A stretch of DNA of 64,000 bases from Pseudomonas solani (GTDB taxonomy: Bacteria > Pseudomonadota > Gammaproteobacteria > Pseudomonadales > Pseudomonadaceae): positions 838,501 through 902,500 of the forward strand of contig NZ_AP023081.1 of NCBI RefSeq assembly GCF_026072635.1, read 5' to 3'. The notes beneath the pieces are model-generated. The model saw only the letters and a program-made list of their open reading frames with translations. It searched no databases and was not told the origin of the DNA. The position numbers were made by a program, and so were the translations under genes. Shown in pieces: positions 25,617 through 33,857 of the stretch (position 1 is the stretch's first letter; the number at the start of each line of letters is the position of its first letter).

Positions 25617-26412
25617 GAAAGCATCCTGGGGCCTGAAAGCGGCCGCCTGGGGCGGGCTGGTGTTCCTGCACTTCCCGATCCTGATCATCTTCCTCTACGC
25701 CTTCAACACCGAGGACGCGGCCTTCAGCTTCCCGCCCAAGGGCTTCACCCTGCACTGGTTCAGCGTGGCCTTCGCCCGCGAGGACGTGCTGGAGTCGATC
25801 AAGCTGTCGCTGCAGGTCGCCTGCGTCGCCACGCTGATCGCCATGGTGCTCGGCACCCTGGCCTCGGCGGCGCTGTACCGGCGCAGCTTCTTCGGCAAGG
25901 AAAGCATCTCGCTGATGCTGATCCTGCCCATCGCCCTGCCCGGCATCATCACCGGCATCGCGCTGCTCTCGGCGTTCAAGAGCCTGGGCCTGGAACCAGG
26001 GCTGCTGACCATCATCATCGGCCACGCGACCTTCTGCGTGGTGATCGTCCACAACAACGTGATCGCGCGTTTCCGACGCATCTCCCACAGCCTCATCGAA
26101 GCCTCGATGGACCTGGGCGCCGACGGCTGGCAGACCTTCCGCTACATCATCCTGCCGAACCTCGGTTCGGCCCTGCTGGCAGGCGGCATGCTGGCCTTCG
26201 CCCTGTCCTTCGACGAGATCATCGTCACCACCTTCACCGCCGGCCACGAACGCACCCTGCCGCTGTGGCTGCTCAACCAGCTCAGCCGCCCGCGCGACGT
26301 GCCGGTGACCAACGTCGTCGCCATGCTGGTGATGCTGGTGACCATGCTGCCGATCCTCGGCGCCTACTACCTGACCAAGGGTGGCGAAGGCGTCGCCGGC
26401 AGCGGCAAATGA
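25606..26412 (+). CDS. Polyamine-type ABC transporter, permease 2
   Basis: 268 residues, six predicted helices, PotC/YdcV-like. EAA loop: ASMDLGADGWQTFRYIILPNLG. The first helix (AAWGGLVFLHFPILIIFLYAF) and the conserved SFDEIIVTTFTAG segment near the end are typical. It is translated from an ATG inside the end of permease 1. Confidence 0.93.
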   Translation: MHSEKASWGLKAAAWGGLVFLHFPILIIFLYAFNTEDAAFSFPPKGFTLHWFSVAFAREDVLESIKLSLQVACVATLIAMVLGTLASAALYRRSFFGKESISLMLILPIALPGIITGIALLSAFKSLGLEPGLLTIIIGHATFCVVIVHNNVIARFRRISHSLIEASMDLGADGWQTFRYIILPNLGSALLAGGMLAFALSFDEIIVTTFTAGHERTLPLWLLNQLSRPRDVPVTNVVAMLVMLVTMLPILGAYYLTKGGEGVAGSGK

Positions 26413-26417
26413 CAACT

Positions 26418-26440
26418 GCCCCCGCCCGGGTGGCGGGGGC
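26418..26440 (+). other. Intercistronic hairpin
   Basis: GCCCCCGCC-CGGGT-GGCGGGGGC: a 9-bp GC stem in the 67-bp gap between permease 2 and the second dehydrogenase. There is no T tract, so it is more likely an mRNA-stability or processing element than a full terminator. Confidence 0.6.
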
Positions 26441-26479
26441 TCCAACCCGGATCAGCGAACCCCGACTGGAGGATTCACC

Positions 26480-27904
26480 ATGCAGACCAAACTCTTGATC
26501 AACGGCCAACTGGTCGCCGGCGAAGGCGCCGCGCAAGCCGTGCTCAACCCCGCCCGTGGCACCACCCTGGTGGACATCCCCGAAGCCAGCGAGGCCCAGG
26601 TCGACGCCGCCGTGCGCGCCGCCGACGCCGCCTTCGACGCCTGGTCGCAGACCTCGCCCAAGGACCGCTCCGCCCTGCTGCTCAAGCTCGCCGACCGCAT
26701 CGACGCCGACGCCGAGGAACTGGCGCGCCTGGAGTCGGACAACTGCGGCAAGCCCTACGCCGCCGCGCTGAACGACGAGCTGCCCGCCGTCGCCGACGTG
26801 TTCCGCTTCTTCGCCGGTGCCAGCCGCTGCATGAGCGGTTCCGCCGCCGGTGAATACCTGCCCGGCCACACCTCGATGATCCGCCGCGACCCGGTGGGCG
26901 TGGTCGCTTCCATCGCCCCCTGGAACTACCCGCTGATGATGGCCGCGTGGAAGCTCGGCCCGGCCCTGGCCGCCGGCAACACCGTGGTGCTCAAGCCCTC
27001 CGAGCAGACCCCGCTGACCGCCCTGAAGCTGGCCGAGTACCTGGCCGAGATCTTCCCCGCCGGCGTGGTCAACATCGTCTTCGGCCGTGGCCCCAGCGTC
27101 GGCGAACCGCTGACCACCCACCCCAAGGTGCGCATGGTCTCGCTCACCGGCTCGGTGGCCACCGGCTCGCGCATCATCGCCGGCACCGCCGACACCGTTA
27201 AGCGCATGCACATGGAACTGGGCGGCAAGGCCCCGGTGATCATCTTCGACGACGCCGACATCGACGCCGCCGTGGAAGGCATCCGCACCTTCGGCTTCTA
27301 CAACGCCGGCCAGGATTGCACCGCCGCCTGCCGCATCTACGCGCAGAAGGGCATCTACGAGACGTTCGTCGAGAAGCTCGGCGCCGCCGTCTCCACCATC
27401 AAATACGGCCTGCAGGACGACGCCGACACCGAGCTCGGCCCGCTGATCACCGAACAGCACCGCGAGCGCGTGGCCGGCTTCGTCGAGCGCGCCGCCGCCC
27501 AGCCGCACATCCGCATCGTCACCGGCGGCAAGAAGGTCGAAGGCCCCGGCTTCTTCTTCGAGCCGACCGTGATCGCCGACGCCCAGCAGGACGACGAGAT
27601 CGTCCGCCGCGAGGTCTTCGGCCCGGTGGTCTCGGTCACCGCCTTCGACGACGAGGCGCAGGTGCTGGCCTGGGCCAACGACTCCGACTACGGCCTGGCC
27701 TCCTCGCTCTGGACCGCCGACGTCGGCCGCGCCCACCGCCTCTCCGCACGCCTGCAGTACGGCTGCACCTGGGTCAACACCCACTTCATGCTGGTCAGCG
27801 AAATGCCCCACGGCGGCGTGAAGCTGTCGGGCTACGGGAAGGACATGTCGATGTACGGACTGGAGGATTACACCGCCATCCGCCACGTCATGTTCAAACA
27901 TTGA
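26480..27904 (+). CDS. NAD(P)-dependent aldehyde dehydrogenase, second copy (PatD-like)
   Basis: 474 residues from ATG 26480, preceded by GGAGG 7 bases upstream. Catalytic Glu in MELGGKAPVIIF and nucleophile Cys in NAGQDCTAAC. It is a paralogue of the 20643 gene, with long identical stretches such as HTSM.RRDPVGVVASIAPWN and YNAGQDCTAACRIYAQ. The two probably handle different aminoaldehydes (for example 4-aminobutanal and 3-aminopropanal, the possible products of spermidine cleavage); assignment is not possible from sequence alone. Confidence 0.92.
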   Translation: MQTKLLINGQLVAGEGAAQAVLNPARGTTLVDIPEASEAQVDAAVRAADAAFDAWSQTSPKDRSALLLKLADRIDADAEELARLESDNCGKPYAAALNDELPAVADVFRFFAGASRCMSGSAAGEYLPGHTSMIRRDPVGVVASIAPWNYPLMMAAWKLGPALAAGNTVVLKPSEQTPLTALKLAEYLAEIFPAGVVNIVFGRGPSVGEPLTTHPKVRMVSLTGSVATGSRIIAGTADTVKRMHMELGGKAPVIIFDDADIDAAVEGIRTFGFYNAGQDCTAACRIYAQKGIYETFVEKLGAAVSTIKYGLQDDADTELGPLITEQHRERVAGFVERAAAQPHIRIVTGGKKVEGPGFFFEPTVIADAQQDDEIVRREVFGPVVSVTAFDDEAQVLAWANDSDYGLASSLWTADVGRAHRLSARLQYGCTWVNTHFMLVSEMPHGGVKLSGYGKDMSMYGLEDYTAIRHVMFKH

Positions 27905-27911
27905 CCCTGAG

Positions 27912-28035
27912 CTGTTGCGCTAGGCCAGGCGTTGTTGGAAGCCGGCTCGAAATGCTCATGTACAAACGTACATTCCGCTTTCTCGCCGTCTTCCGCCTAG
28001 CCTGGCCGTCGCTCACGACGCCCAGCCGCTCAGCG
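27912..28035. repeat. Intergenic element D, copy 1 (AAATGCTCATGTAC ... type)
   Basis: Starts GTTGCGCTAGGCCAGGCGTT, has GAAATGCTCATGTACAAACG then TACATTCCGCTTTC, and ends with CGCCTAGCCTGG, partly complementary to its start. A related element with the same core (AAATGCTCATTTACAGC) lies after another gene at about 40985-41095. Both lie just downstream of a stop codon. Confidence 0.7.
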
Positions 28036-28050
28036 TTCCGCACGCTTTTC

Positions 28051-28141
28051 GTGGGAGCGAATTCATTCGCGATCCGGCCCGCAGGGCCGGCAGGTAATCG
28101 GCTGCCCGCTGCGCGGCTTTCGCGAATGAATTCGCTCCCAC
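28051..28141. repeat. Pair of inverted REP sequences
   Basis: GTGGGAGCGAATTCATTCGC (28051-28070, then GA) and its reverse complement (28120-28141) flank a spacer of about 48 bp that contains a smaller palindrome (CCGGCCCGCAGGGCCGG). This is the usual Pseudomonas REP pair. Single copies occur at 30826-30847 and 31993-32014. The 300-bp gap 27905-28204 holds only element D and this pair. Confidence 0.88.
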
Positions 28142-28204
28142 AGGTTCCTGCTCACCACCGGCTCTGCTTCACAACCGCTGCACCCAAACCCCAGGAGAAC
28201 CGAA

Positions 28205-28681
28205 ATGCGAACCACCCTGCGTAGTTTCAGCTTCATCCTGCTGTGCGCCGCCACCGGCCTGGCCCAGGCCGCCGGCGATGCCAAGTCCGTAGTCGAGGGC
28301 TACATGGCTGCCTGGAATGCCCACGATGCCGACAAGGCCGCCACCTTCCTCGCCGAGGATGCGGAGTACTTCGACGCCACCGTCGGCACGCCACAGAAGG
28401 GCAAGGCCGCTGCCCGCGACAACGTCATCAAGGTGTTCATCGGCGCGGTGCCGGACCTGAAGTGGAGGATGACCAGCGAGCCCATAGTCGGGCCCGACGG
28501 CATCGCCTTCCAGTGGGAGTTCAGCGGCACCAACAGCGGTGCCTGGGGCGCGGAGACCCCGGCAACGAACAAGCCCCTGAAGTTCGAAGGGGTGAGTTTC
28601 GTCCGCATCAAGGACGGCAAGATCGCCTACCAGGGCGACTACTACGACGCCCTGGGCTTCAATAAACAACTGGGCTGGTAA
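28205..28681 (+). CDS. Secreted SnoaL-like (NTF2-fold) protein
   Basis: 158 residues with a Sec signal peptide (LRSFSFILLCAATGLAQAAG, cleavage after AQA). The mature part matches the SnoaL/NTF2-like ester cyclase pattern: VVEGYMAAWNAHDADKAATF, FLAEDAEYFDATVG, WEFSGTNSGAW, GVSFVRIKDGKIAYQGDYYD. Such folds bind small ligands; catalysis is not certain. It sits between the second dehydrogenase and spdH in the same direction, with 300 bp of repeats before it, so it may start a separate transcript with spdH. Confidence 0.8.
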   Translation: MRTTLRSFSFILLCAATGLAQAAGDAKSVVEGYMAAWNAHDADKAATFLAEDAEYFDATVGTPQKGKAAARDNVIKVFIGAVPDLKWRMTSEPIVGPDGIAFQWEFSGTNSGAWGAETPATNKPLKFEGVSFVRIKDGKIAYQGDYYDALGFNKQLGW

Positions 28682-28689
28682 GCCCGACG

Positions 28690-28715
28690 TGGCGCCCGGC
28701 ACGACCCGGGCGCCA
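28690..28715 (+). other. Intercistronic hairpin before spdH
   Basis: TGGCGCCCGG-CACGAC-CCGGGCGCCA: a 10-bp perfect stem in the 68-bp gap between the SnoaL-like gene and spdH. No T tract follows, so transcription probably reads through. Confidence 0.6.
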
Positions 28716-28749
28716 TGCATAAAAAACGACAACGCCTTGCAGGTACACC

Positions 28750-30612
28750 ATGACCATCACCCGCCGCGACTTCCTCAACGGCGCTGCCCTCGCCATCGGC
28801 GCCGGACTCACCCCGCTGCAGCTGCTCCAGGCCGCCCCCTCCGGCCGCTACTACCCGCCCGCCCTCACCGGCCTGCGCGGTAGCCACCCCGGCGCCTTCG
28901 AGGTGGCGCACCAGATGGGCTGGGAGAAGAAGGTGTTCGACACCGACGGCCTGAAGATCGAAGAGGAGTACGACCTGGTGGTGGTCGGTGGCGGCCTCAG
29001 CGGCCTCGCCGCAGCCTGGTTCTACCGCCAGAAGAACCCGCAGGCGCGGGTGCTCATCGTCGAGAACCACGACGACTTCGGTGGCCACGCCAAGCGCAAC
29101 GAATTCCAGGCCGGTGGGCGGATGATCCTCGGCTACGGCGGCAGCGAGGCCTTCCAGTCGCCCAAGAGCCTCTACAGCAAGGAGGTCAACGGCCTGCTCA
29201 AGCAGCTGGGCGTGGACATCGACCGTTTCGAGACCGCCTTCGACCGCGACTTCTACCCGGGCCTGGGCCTGTCCCGCGGGGTGTTCTTCGACAAGGCCGG
29301 CTTCGGCCAGGACAAGCTGGTGACCGGTGACCCGACGCCCATGGTGGCCGACGACATCGCCCCGGAAAAACTCAACGCCCGCAGCTGGCGTGCGTTCATC
29401 AATGACTTCCCGCTGCCCGAGGCCGACCGCCAGGCGTTGATCGACCTGCACGAGGCGCCCCGCGACTACCTCGCCGGCAAGAGCCGCGAGGAGAAGGAAG
29501 CGCACCTGGCCAAGACCAGCTACCAGGATTTCCTGCGCAAGGACGTGGGCCTGAGCGAAGCGGCCACCCGCTACTTCCTCGCCCGCACTAACGACTTCTC
29601 GGCCCTGAGCATCGACGCCGTGGCCGCCGCCGACGCTTATTCGGTGGGCTTCCCCGGCTTCGCCGCCATGGACCTCTCCCCCGTCAGCGAAGAAGCCAAG
29701 GCGGAGATGGAAGAGCCGTACATCTACCACTTCCCCGATGGCAACGCCTCGCTGGCACGCCTGCTGGTGCGCGGCCTGATTCCGGCCGTGGCCTCGGGCA
29801 AGGGCATGGACGACATCGTCCTCGCCGACTTCGACTACGCCAAGCTCGACGAAGCCAGGAGCCCGGTGCGCCTGCGCCTGAACAGCACCGTGGTCAGCGT
29901 GCGCAACCGCGATGGCGGCGTGGACGTCGGCTACAGCCGTGGCGGCCAACTGCACCGCGTGCGCGGCAAGCACACGGTGCTGGCCTGCTACAACATGATC
30001 ATCCCCTACATCCTGCGCGACCTCTCGGCCGAGCAGGCCCACGCCCTGGCACAGAACGTGAAGTTCCCGCTGGTGTACACCAAGGTGGTGATCCGCAACT
30101 GGCAGAGCTTCCGCAAGCTCGGCGTGCACGAGATCTACGCGCCGAACCAGCCCTACAGCCGGGTCAAGCTCGACTACCCGGTGGACATCGGCGGCTACCG
30201 CCACCCGCGCGACCCGAACCAGCCCATCGGCCTGCACATGGTCCACGTGCCCACCAGCCCGAACATGGGCATGGACGCCCGCACCCAGGCGCGGGTCGGC
30301 CGCACCAAGCTCTACGCCATGAGCTTCGAGCAGATGGAAAAGGCCATCCGCGACCAGCTCCAGGCCATGCTCGGCCCGGTCGGTTTCGACCACCAGAAGG
30401 ACATCCTCGGCATCACCGTGAACCGCTGGTCCCACGGCTACGCCTACTTCGCCAACAGCCTGTTCGACGATGAGGACGAGAGCGAGAAGCTGATGAACCT
30501 GGCCCGCACCAAGGTCGGCAACGTCACCATCGCCAACTCCGACGCCGCCTGGAGCGCCTACGCCCACGCGGCCATCGACGAAGCCTGGAGGGCGGTGGGC
30601 GAGCTGGGTTGA
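28750..30612 (+). CDS. spdH: Spermidine dehydrogenase, Tat-exported flavoprotein
   Basis: 620 residues. The N-terminus carries a twin-arginine signal (TITRRDFLNGAALAIGAGL), so the folded enzyme should reach the periplasm. An FAD-binding Rossmann motif (DLVVVGGGLSGLAAAWFY) is at residues 75-92. Much of the sequence agrees with P. aeruginosa SpdH as I remember it (RYYPPALTGLRGSHPGAFEV, FGGHAKRNEFQAGGR). That enzyme cleaves spermidine oxidatively; P. aeruginosa SpdH also binds haem. Here it closes a locus with a polyamine-type importer and two aminoaldehyde dehydrogenases. A strong terminator follows. Confidence 0.92.
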   Translation: MTITRRDFLNGAALAIGAGLTPLQLLQAAPSGRYYPPALTGLRGSHPGAFEVAHQMGWEKKVFDTDGLKIEEEYDLVVVGGGLSGLAAAWFYRQKNPQARVLIVENHDDFGGHAKRNEFQAGGRMILGYGGSEAFQSPKSLYSKEVNGLLKQLGVDIDRFETAFDRDFYPGLGLSRGVFFDKAGFGQDKLVTGDPTPMVADDIAPEKLNARSWRAFINDFPLPEADRQALIDLHEAPRDYLAGKSREEKEAHLAKTSYQDFLRKDVGLSEAATRYFLARTNDFSALSIDAVAAADAYSVGFPGFAAMDLSPVSEEAKAEMEEPYIYHFPDGNASLARLLVRGLIPAVASGKGMDDIVLADFDYAKLDEARSPVRLRLNSTVVSVRNRDGGVDVGYSRGGQLHRVRGKHTVLACYNMIIPYILRDLSAEQAHALAQNVKFPLVYTKVVIRNWQSFRKLGVHEIYAPNQPYSRVKLDYPVDIGGYRHPRDPNQPIGLHMVHVPTSPNMGMDARTQARVGRTKLYAMSFEQMEKAIRDQLQAMLGPVGFDHQKDILGITVNRWSHGYAYFANSLFDDEDESEKLMNLARTKVGNVTIANSDAAWSAYAHAAIDEAWRAVGELG

Positions 30613-30631
30613 TCGTCAACCGATGAAGAGG

Positions 30632-30660
30632 ACGGGCTCCCAGGTGGAGCCCGTTTTTTT
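30632..30660 (+). terminator. Strong intrinsic terminator after spdH
   Basis: ACGGGCTCC-CAGGT-GGAGCCCGT: a 9-bp perfect stem followed directly by TTTTTTT, 20 bases past the spdH stop. It marks the end of the polyamine locus. Confidence 0.95.
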
Positions 30661-30711
30661 ATGGGGGCTGCGGTATTTCAGGCATAACGCGGTGCCAGGT
30701 TCGACCTCGCC

Positions 30712-30848
30712 CGGTGGAGGTAAACAGCGACCTCCACCCTACACAACGGTCAGCCCCTCCGGTGGGGATGCATCTGTAGGGGCGACTTCAGTCGCCAAGC
30801 GGCGCGCAGCGTCGCCGCTCTTCCTGTGGGAGCGAATTCATTCGCGAT
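30712..30848. repeat. Repeat cluster (families B, A and C) between spdH and DUF4166
   Basis: Three elements in tandem: an inverted family B hairpin (GGTGGAGGT..GACCTCCACCCTAC, 30712-30744), a family A double palindrome (30776-30817) and a REP (30826-30847). It lies between two convergent genes. Confidence 0.85.
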
Positions 30849-30854
30849 CGGACT

Positions 30855-31424
30855 TCACCCCGCCTCCGCCACCACCGCCGGCACCAGTTCCAAACCACCG
30901 CTATAGGACAACAACGTCCCCAACCCCGGCAGGGAGAAGCCGACGAAGAAGTGGTAACGCCCGTCTTCGATGCGCTTGTAGGCAGTGGTACGCGGCAACA
31001 GGAACAGCGGCACACGGAGGCCACGCACCCAGGCCGCAATCGGCACCCAGCGCCAGCCGCCGTCGTGGCTGTCTACCTTCAGGGCCAGGCGCAAGGCACC
31101 GGTGCTTTCCTCCCAGTGCCCATCCGGCCAGTGCCCCACGGGGCGGAACAGGGAAACCAGGGTGGCGGATTCGGCGAAGCGCCGATTCCAGTGCAGGCCC
31201 GCCTCGTCGCTGTGGATATCCACCCGCAAGGGCACCCGTCGCGCCCCCAGGGGCAGCCCCAGCTTCGCCGCCAGCCGGCGACCCAGCCAACCGGCAAGAC
31301 CGCTGCCGGTCGCCAGCTCCACCTCGCCCTGGAGCACCCCGCCCTGGCGGTGCAGCTGCTGCAACAAGGGGTGCAGCCCGGCGAAGCCCGCGCCGAACCA
31401 GCGCTCGACCAGCTCCGCGCTCAT
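30855..31424 (-). CDS. DUF4166 protein
   Basis: 189 residues of unknown function. The start FGAGFAGLHPLLQQLHRQGG is the DUF4166 hallmark, followed by paired beta-strand segments (GALRLALKVDSHDGGWRW, RYHFFVGFSLPGLGTLLSYSGG). No signal peptide or catalytic motif is obvious. It overlaps the upstream gene by 4 bases, so both are translated together. The family is often near SDR or lipid-type enzymes, but nothing here tests that. Confidence 0.75.
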   Translation of the reverse strand: MSAELVERWFGAGFAGLHPLLQQLHRQGGVLQGEVELATGSGLAGWLGRRLAAKLGLPLGARRVPLRVDIHSDEAGLHWNRRFAESATLVSLFRPVGHWPDGHWEESTGALRLALKVDSHDGGWRWVPIAAWVRGLRVPLFLLPRTTAYKRIEDGRYHFFVGFSLPGLGTLLSYSGGLELVPAVVAEAG

Positions 31425-31795
31425 CGCACAGCCAACTGGCGGCGCACGGCCTCGTCGTTCAGCTCATCGCCGATATGCACCCGCACCCGGCGGCTGCCGA
31501 TGCCGGCGCCGAGCTCATGGAAGATGCGCTCCTCCACCTGGGACAAGCCACCTTCGATCATCTCCATGGGGTGCACGAGGATGGTCGGCGCCATGGACAT
31601 CCACTGGCCACGCAGCATCAGCTTGATGGCCTGGCGCAGCGCGACACGGGCATCGTTGAACTGCCCCACCAGCAAGCGCTCGGTGCTGAAAGTGGCATGC
31701 ACGTCCTGCTCACGCTGGGCCACGAGCTCGCGGATCAGCATGCGGTTGCGATAGACCCGGACGTACAACATCGGCTTGAGAAGATCGAACACCAT
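31421..31795 (-). CDS. Uncharacterised small protein
   Basis: 124 residues from ATG 31795 (MVFDLLKPMLYVRVYRNRML), with AGGAG only 2 bases upstream; the adjacent GTG at 31792 has better spacing and may be the true start. The opening LYVRVYRNRM resembles the first strand of actin/MreB-like small proteins, and the middle (RLLVGQFNDARVALRQAIKL, MAPTILVHPMEMIEGGLSQV) looks soluble. I do not recognise a function. It is coupled to the DUF4166 gene by a 4-base overlap. Confidence 0.7.
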   Translation of the reverse strand: MVFDLLKPMLYVRVYRNRMLIRELVAQREQDVHATFSTERLLVGQFNDARVALRQAIKLMLRGQWMSMAPTILVHPMEMIEGGLSQVEERIFHELGAGIGSRRVRVHIGDELNDEAVRRQLAVR

Positions 31796-31992
31796 TACTC
31801 CTTGGAACGCTGTGAAAACCACGCCAACCCGGCGCCCGGCAACGCTATGCCGCCGCCAGGCCGCTTGTCCAGAGGCCTACAGGTGTTCGTCCGTGGGAGT
31901 GGGAGATGGTTCCCATGCCGGGAAGCGCTGGGCTGAAGCGCAGCGAGGCCCAACACAGCGAGGGGCCATGGTGAAACCGCTCCGTAAAGCGT

Positions 31993-32065
31993 TTCGCGAA
32001 TGAATTCGCTCCCACCGTGAGAGGCGGCGCGGGGCGCCGCTGGGCGAATGAGTTCGCCCCTACGG
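31993..32065. repeat. REP and divergent family A repeat
   Basis: A REP copy TCGCGAATGAATTCGCTCCC (31993-32012, ending AC) followed by GGGGCGCCGCTGGGCGAATG and GAGTTCGCCCC. Together with unremarkable sequence these fill the 287-bp gap between two minus-strand genes (31796-32082). Confidence 0.75.
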
Positions 32066-32082
32066 TCGCCCCGGAAATCGCC

Positions 32083-33707
32083 TTACACGCTGAAGCGTGC
32101 CACCAGCCCTTTCAGGTCCACCGCCAGGCGCGCCACTTCGCTGCTGGCGACCGTGGTCTGGTGGGCGCCGGCGGCGCTCTGGATCGACAGGTCGCGGATG
32201 CTCATCAGGTTGCGATCCACTTCGCGGGCGACGTGGGCCTGCTGCTCCGAGGCGGTGGCGATCTGCAGGTTGCGCTCGTCGATGGTGCCCACCGCCTCGG
32301 TGATTTCCTGCAAGGCGCGCCCGGCTTCGTCGGCGGACAGGCGTGTGGCCTGGGCCTGGCTGTTGCTCGCCTGCATGGCCTGCACCGCCGAGCCGGTGCC
32401 GTTCTGGATGGAGGCGATCATCTTCTCGATCTCCAGGGTCGAGGTCTGGGTGCGATGGGCCAGGGCGCGCACCTCGTCGGCCACCACGGCGAAGCCACGG
32501 CCCTGCTCGCCGGCCCGCGCCGCTTCGATGGCGGCGTTGAGGGCCAGCAGGTTGGTCTGCTCGGCGATGGCACGAATGACGTTGAGCACCTGGCTGATGT
32601 CCACCGCCTGCTGGGCCAGGCCCTGCACCTGGGCTTCGGTTTCCTGCACCTGCACCGAGAGGCTGCGGATCGCCTCCAGGGTTTCGGCCACGCGCTGGTT
32701 GCCCAGGTTCGCCGCTTCGCTGGACTGGCGCGCCGAGGTAGAGGCCGAGGCGGCGTTGCGGGCCACTTCCTCCACGGCGGCGGTCATCTGGTTGACCGCT
32801 GCGGCGGCCTGCTCGATCTCGGAGTTCTGCTGCTGCAGGGTGAGGCTGCCCTGCTCGGTGACGGTGGTCATTTCCTCCGCCGCCGAGGCGAGCTGGATCG
32901 AGGAATCGGAAATCTGCCGGATGGTCTGCCGCAGGTTCTCCTGCATGCGCTGCAGGGCTTCGCTGAGGCGCGTGGCCTCGTCCTGGCCGCTGACTTCGAC
33001 GGTGCGGGTCAGGTCGCCCTTGGCGATGGATTCGGCGAAGCGCAGCGAGTCGCCCAGGGGCCGCACGATGCTGCGGGTGAGGGTCATGGCCAGGGCCACG
33101 GTCATCGCCAGGGCCAGCAGCACCGAGCCGATGACGATGTTGATGCTGGTGTCGTAGGCATCGCTGGCGGCAACGCCCGAGCGCTTGACGCCAGCGGCGT
33201 TGAGGTCGATCAGCTTGGTCACGTGCTGCTGGTAGGTCGTCGCCAGGTCGCGTTGGCCGCCGTTGGCCCAGAGCAATGCCTGGGCGGGGTCGCGGCCTTG
33301 CAGGTCGATCAGCTTCTGCAACCCCGCCATGTAGGCCTGCAGGGCCTGCGCCGAGCCATCGAACACGCGCTGCTCTTCGGCACTGGTGATCATGTTACGG
33401 CGGTAGTGCTCGCTTTTCTCGGTCAGGGTCTGGCGCGCGCTCTGCAACTGGTCGAGCGCGTTGCGCTGTTCGTCGGGGGTGGTGCTGGCCAGCAGCCGCA
33501 GGCTCTCCAGGCGGACGTGCAGCAGGCTGGTCTGGATGTCGTTGGCGGTCTGAATGGAGGGTAGCCAGTTGGTCTCGATGTCCTGTTCAGCCCCCGCAGC
33601 ACATGCATCTGCTGCCATGAGAAACCACCGAGGACGATCACCAGCAGGGTGATCAGTGCGAAACACAGGGAAGCGCGCGAAGCGATGGTGATGGATCGTA
33701 TGGACAT
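32083..33707 (-). pseudogene. Methyl-accepting chemotaxis protein, frameshifted near the N-terminus
   Basis: The natural start is ATG 33707 (MSIRSITIASRASLCFALIT), giving TM1 (LCFALITLLVIVLGGFSWQQ). After about 37 codons the frame is lost at a run of five Gs (plus-strand Cs 33591-33595). The rest of the receptor continues one frame over as EQDIETNWLPSIQTANDIQT. One extra G would join them as VLRG-AEQDIETN. The remainder is intact: helical ligand domain, TM2 (about ASDAYDTSINIVIGSVLLAL), HAMP, and signalling tip (EQTNLLALNAAIEAARAGEQ). Either a true slip mutation, phase variation, or a sequencing error. Without TM1 the truncated frame would not insert normally. Confidence 0.85.
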
Positions 33708-33857
33708 GGCAGTACCTGCGGGTTGGGGTCTCGCCAGCGTCCCTGCCAATTCGGATTGCAGCTCCAGTCTTATCAGCCGAACCGGGCCGATCCTGAAATT
33801 GCTTTTTCCAATCGATGCGTCAGGTTTGAAACAATTTGCAAAAAATCCGCCTGTGCC

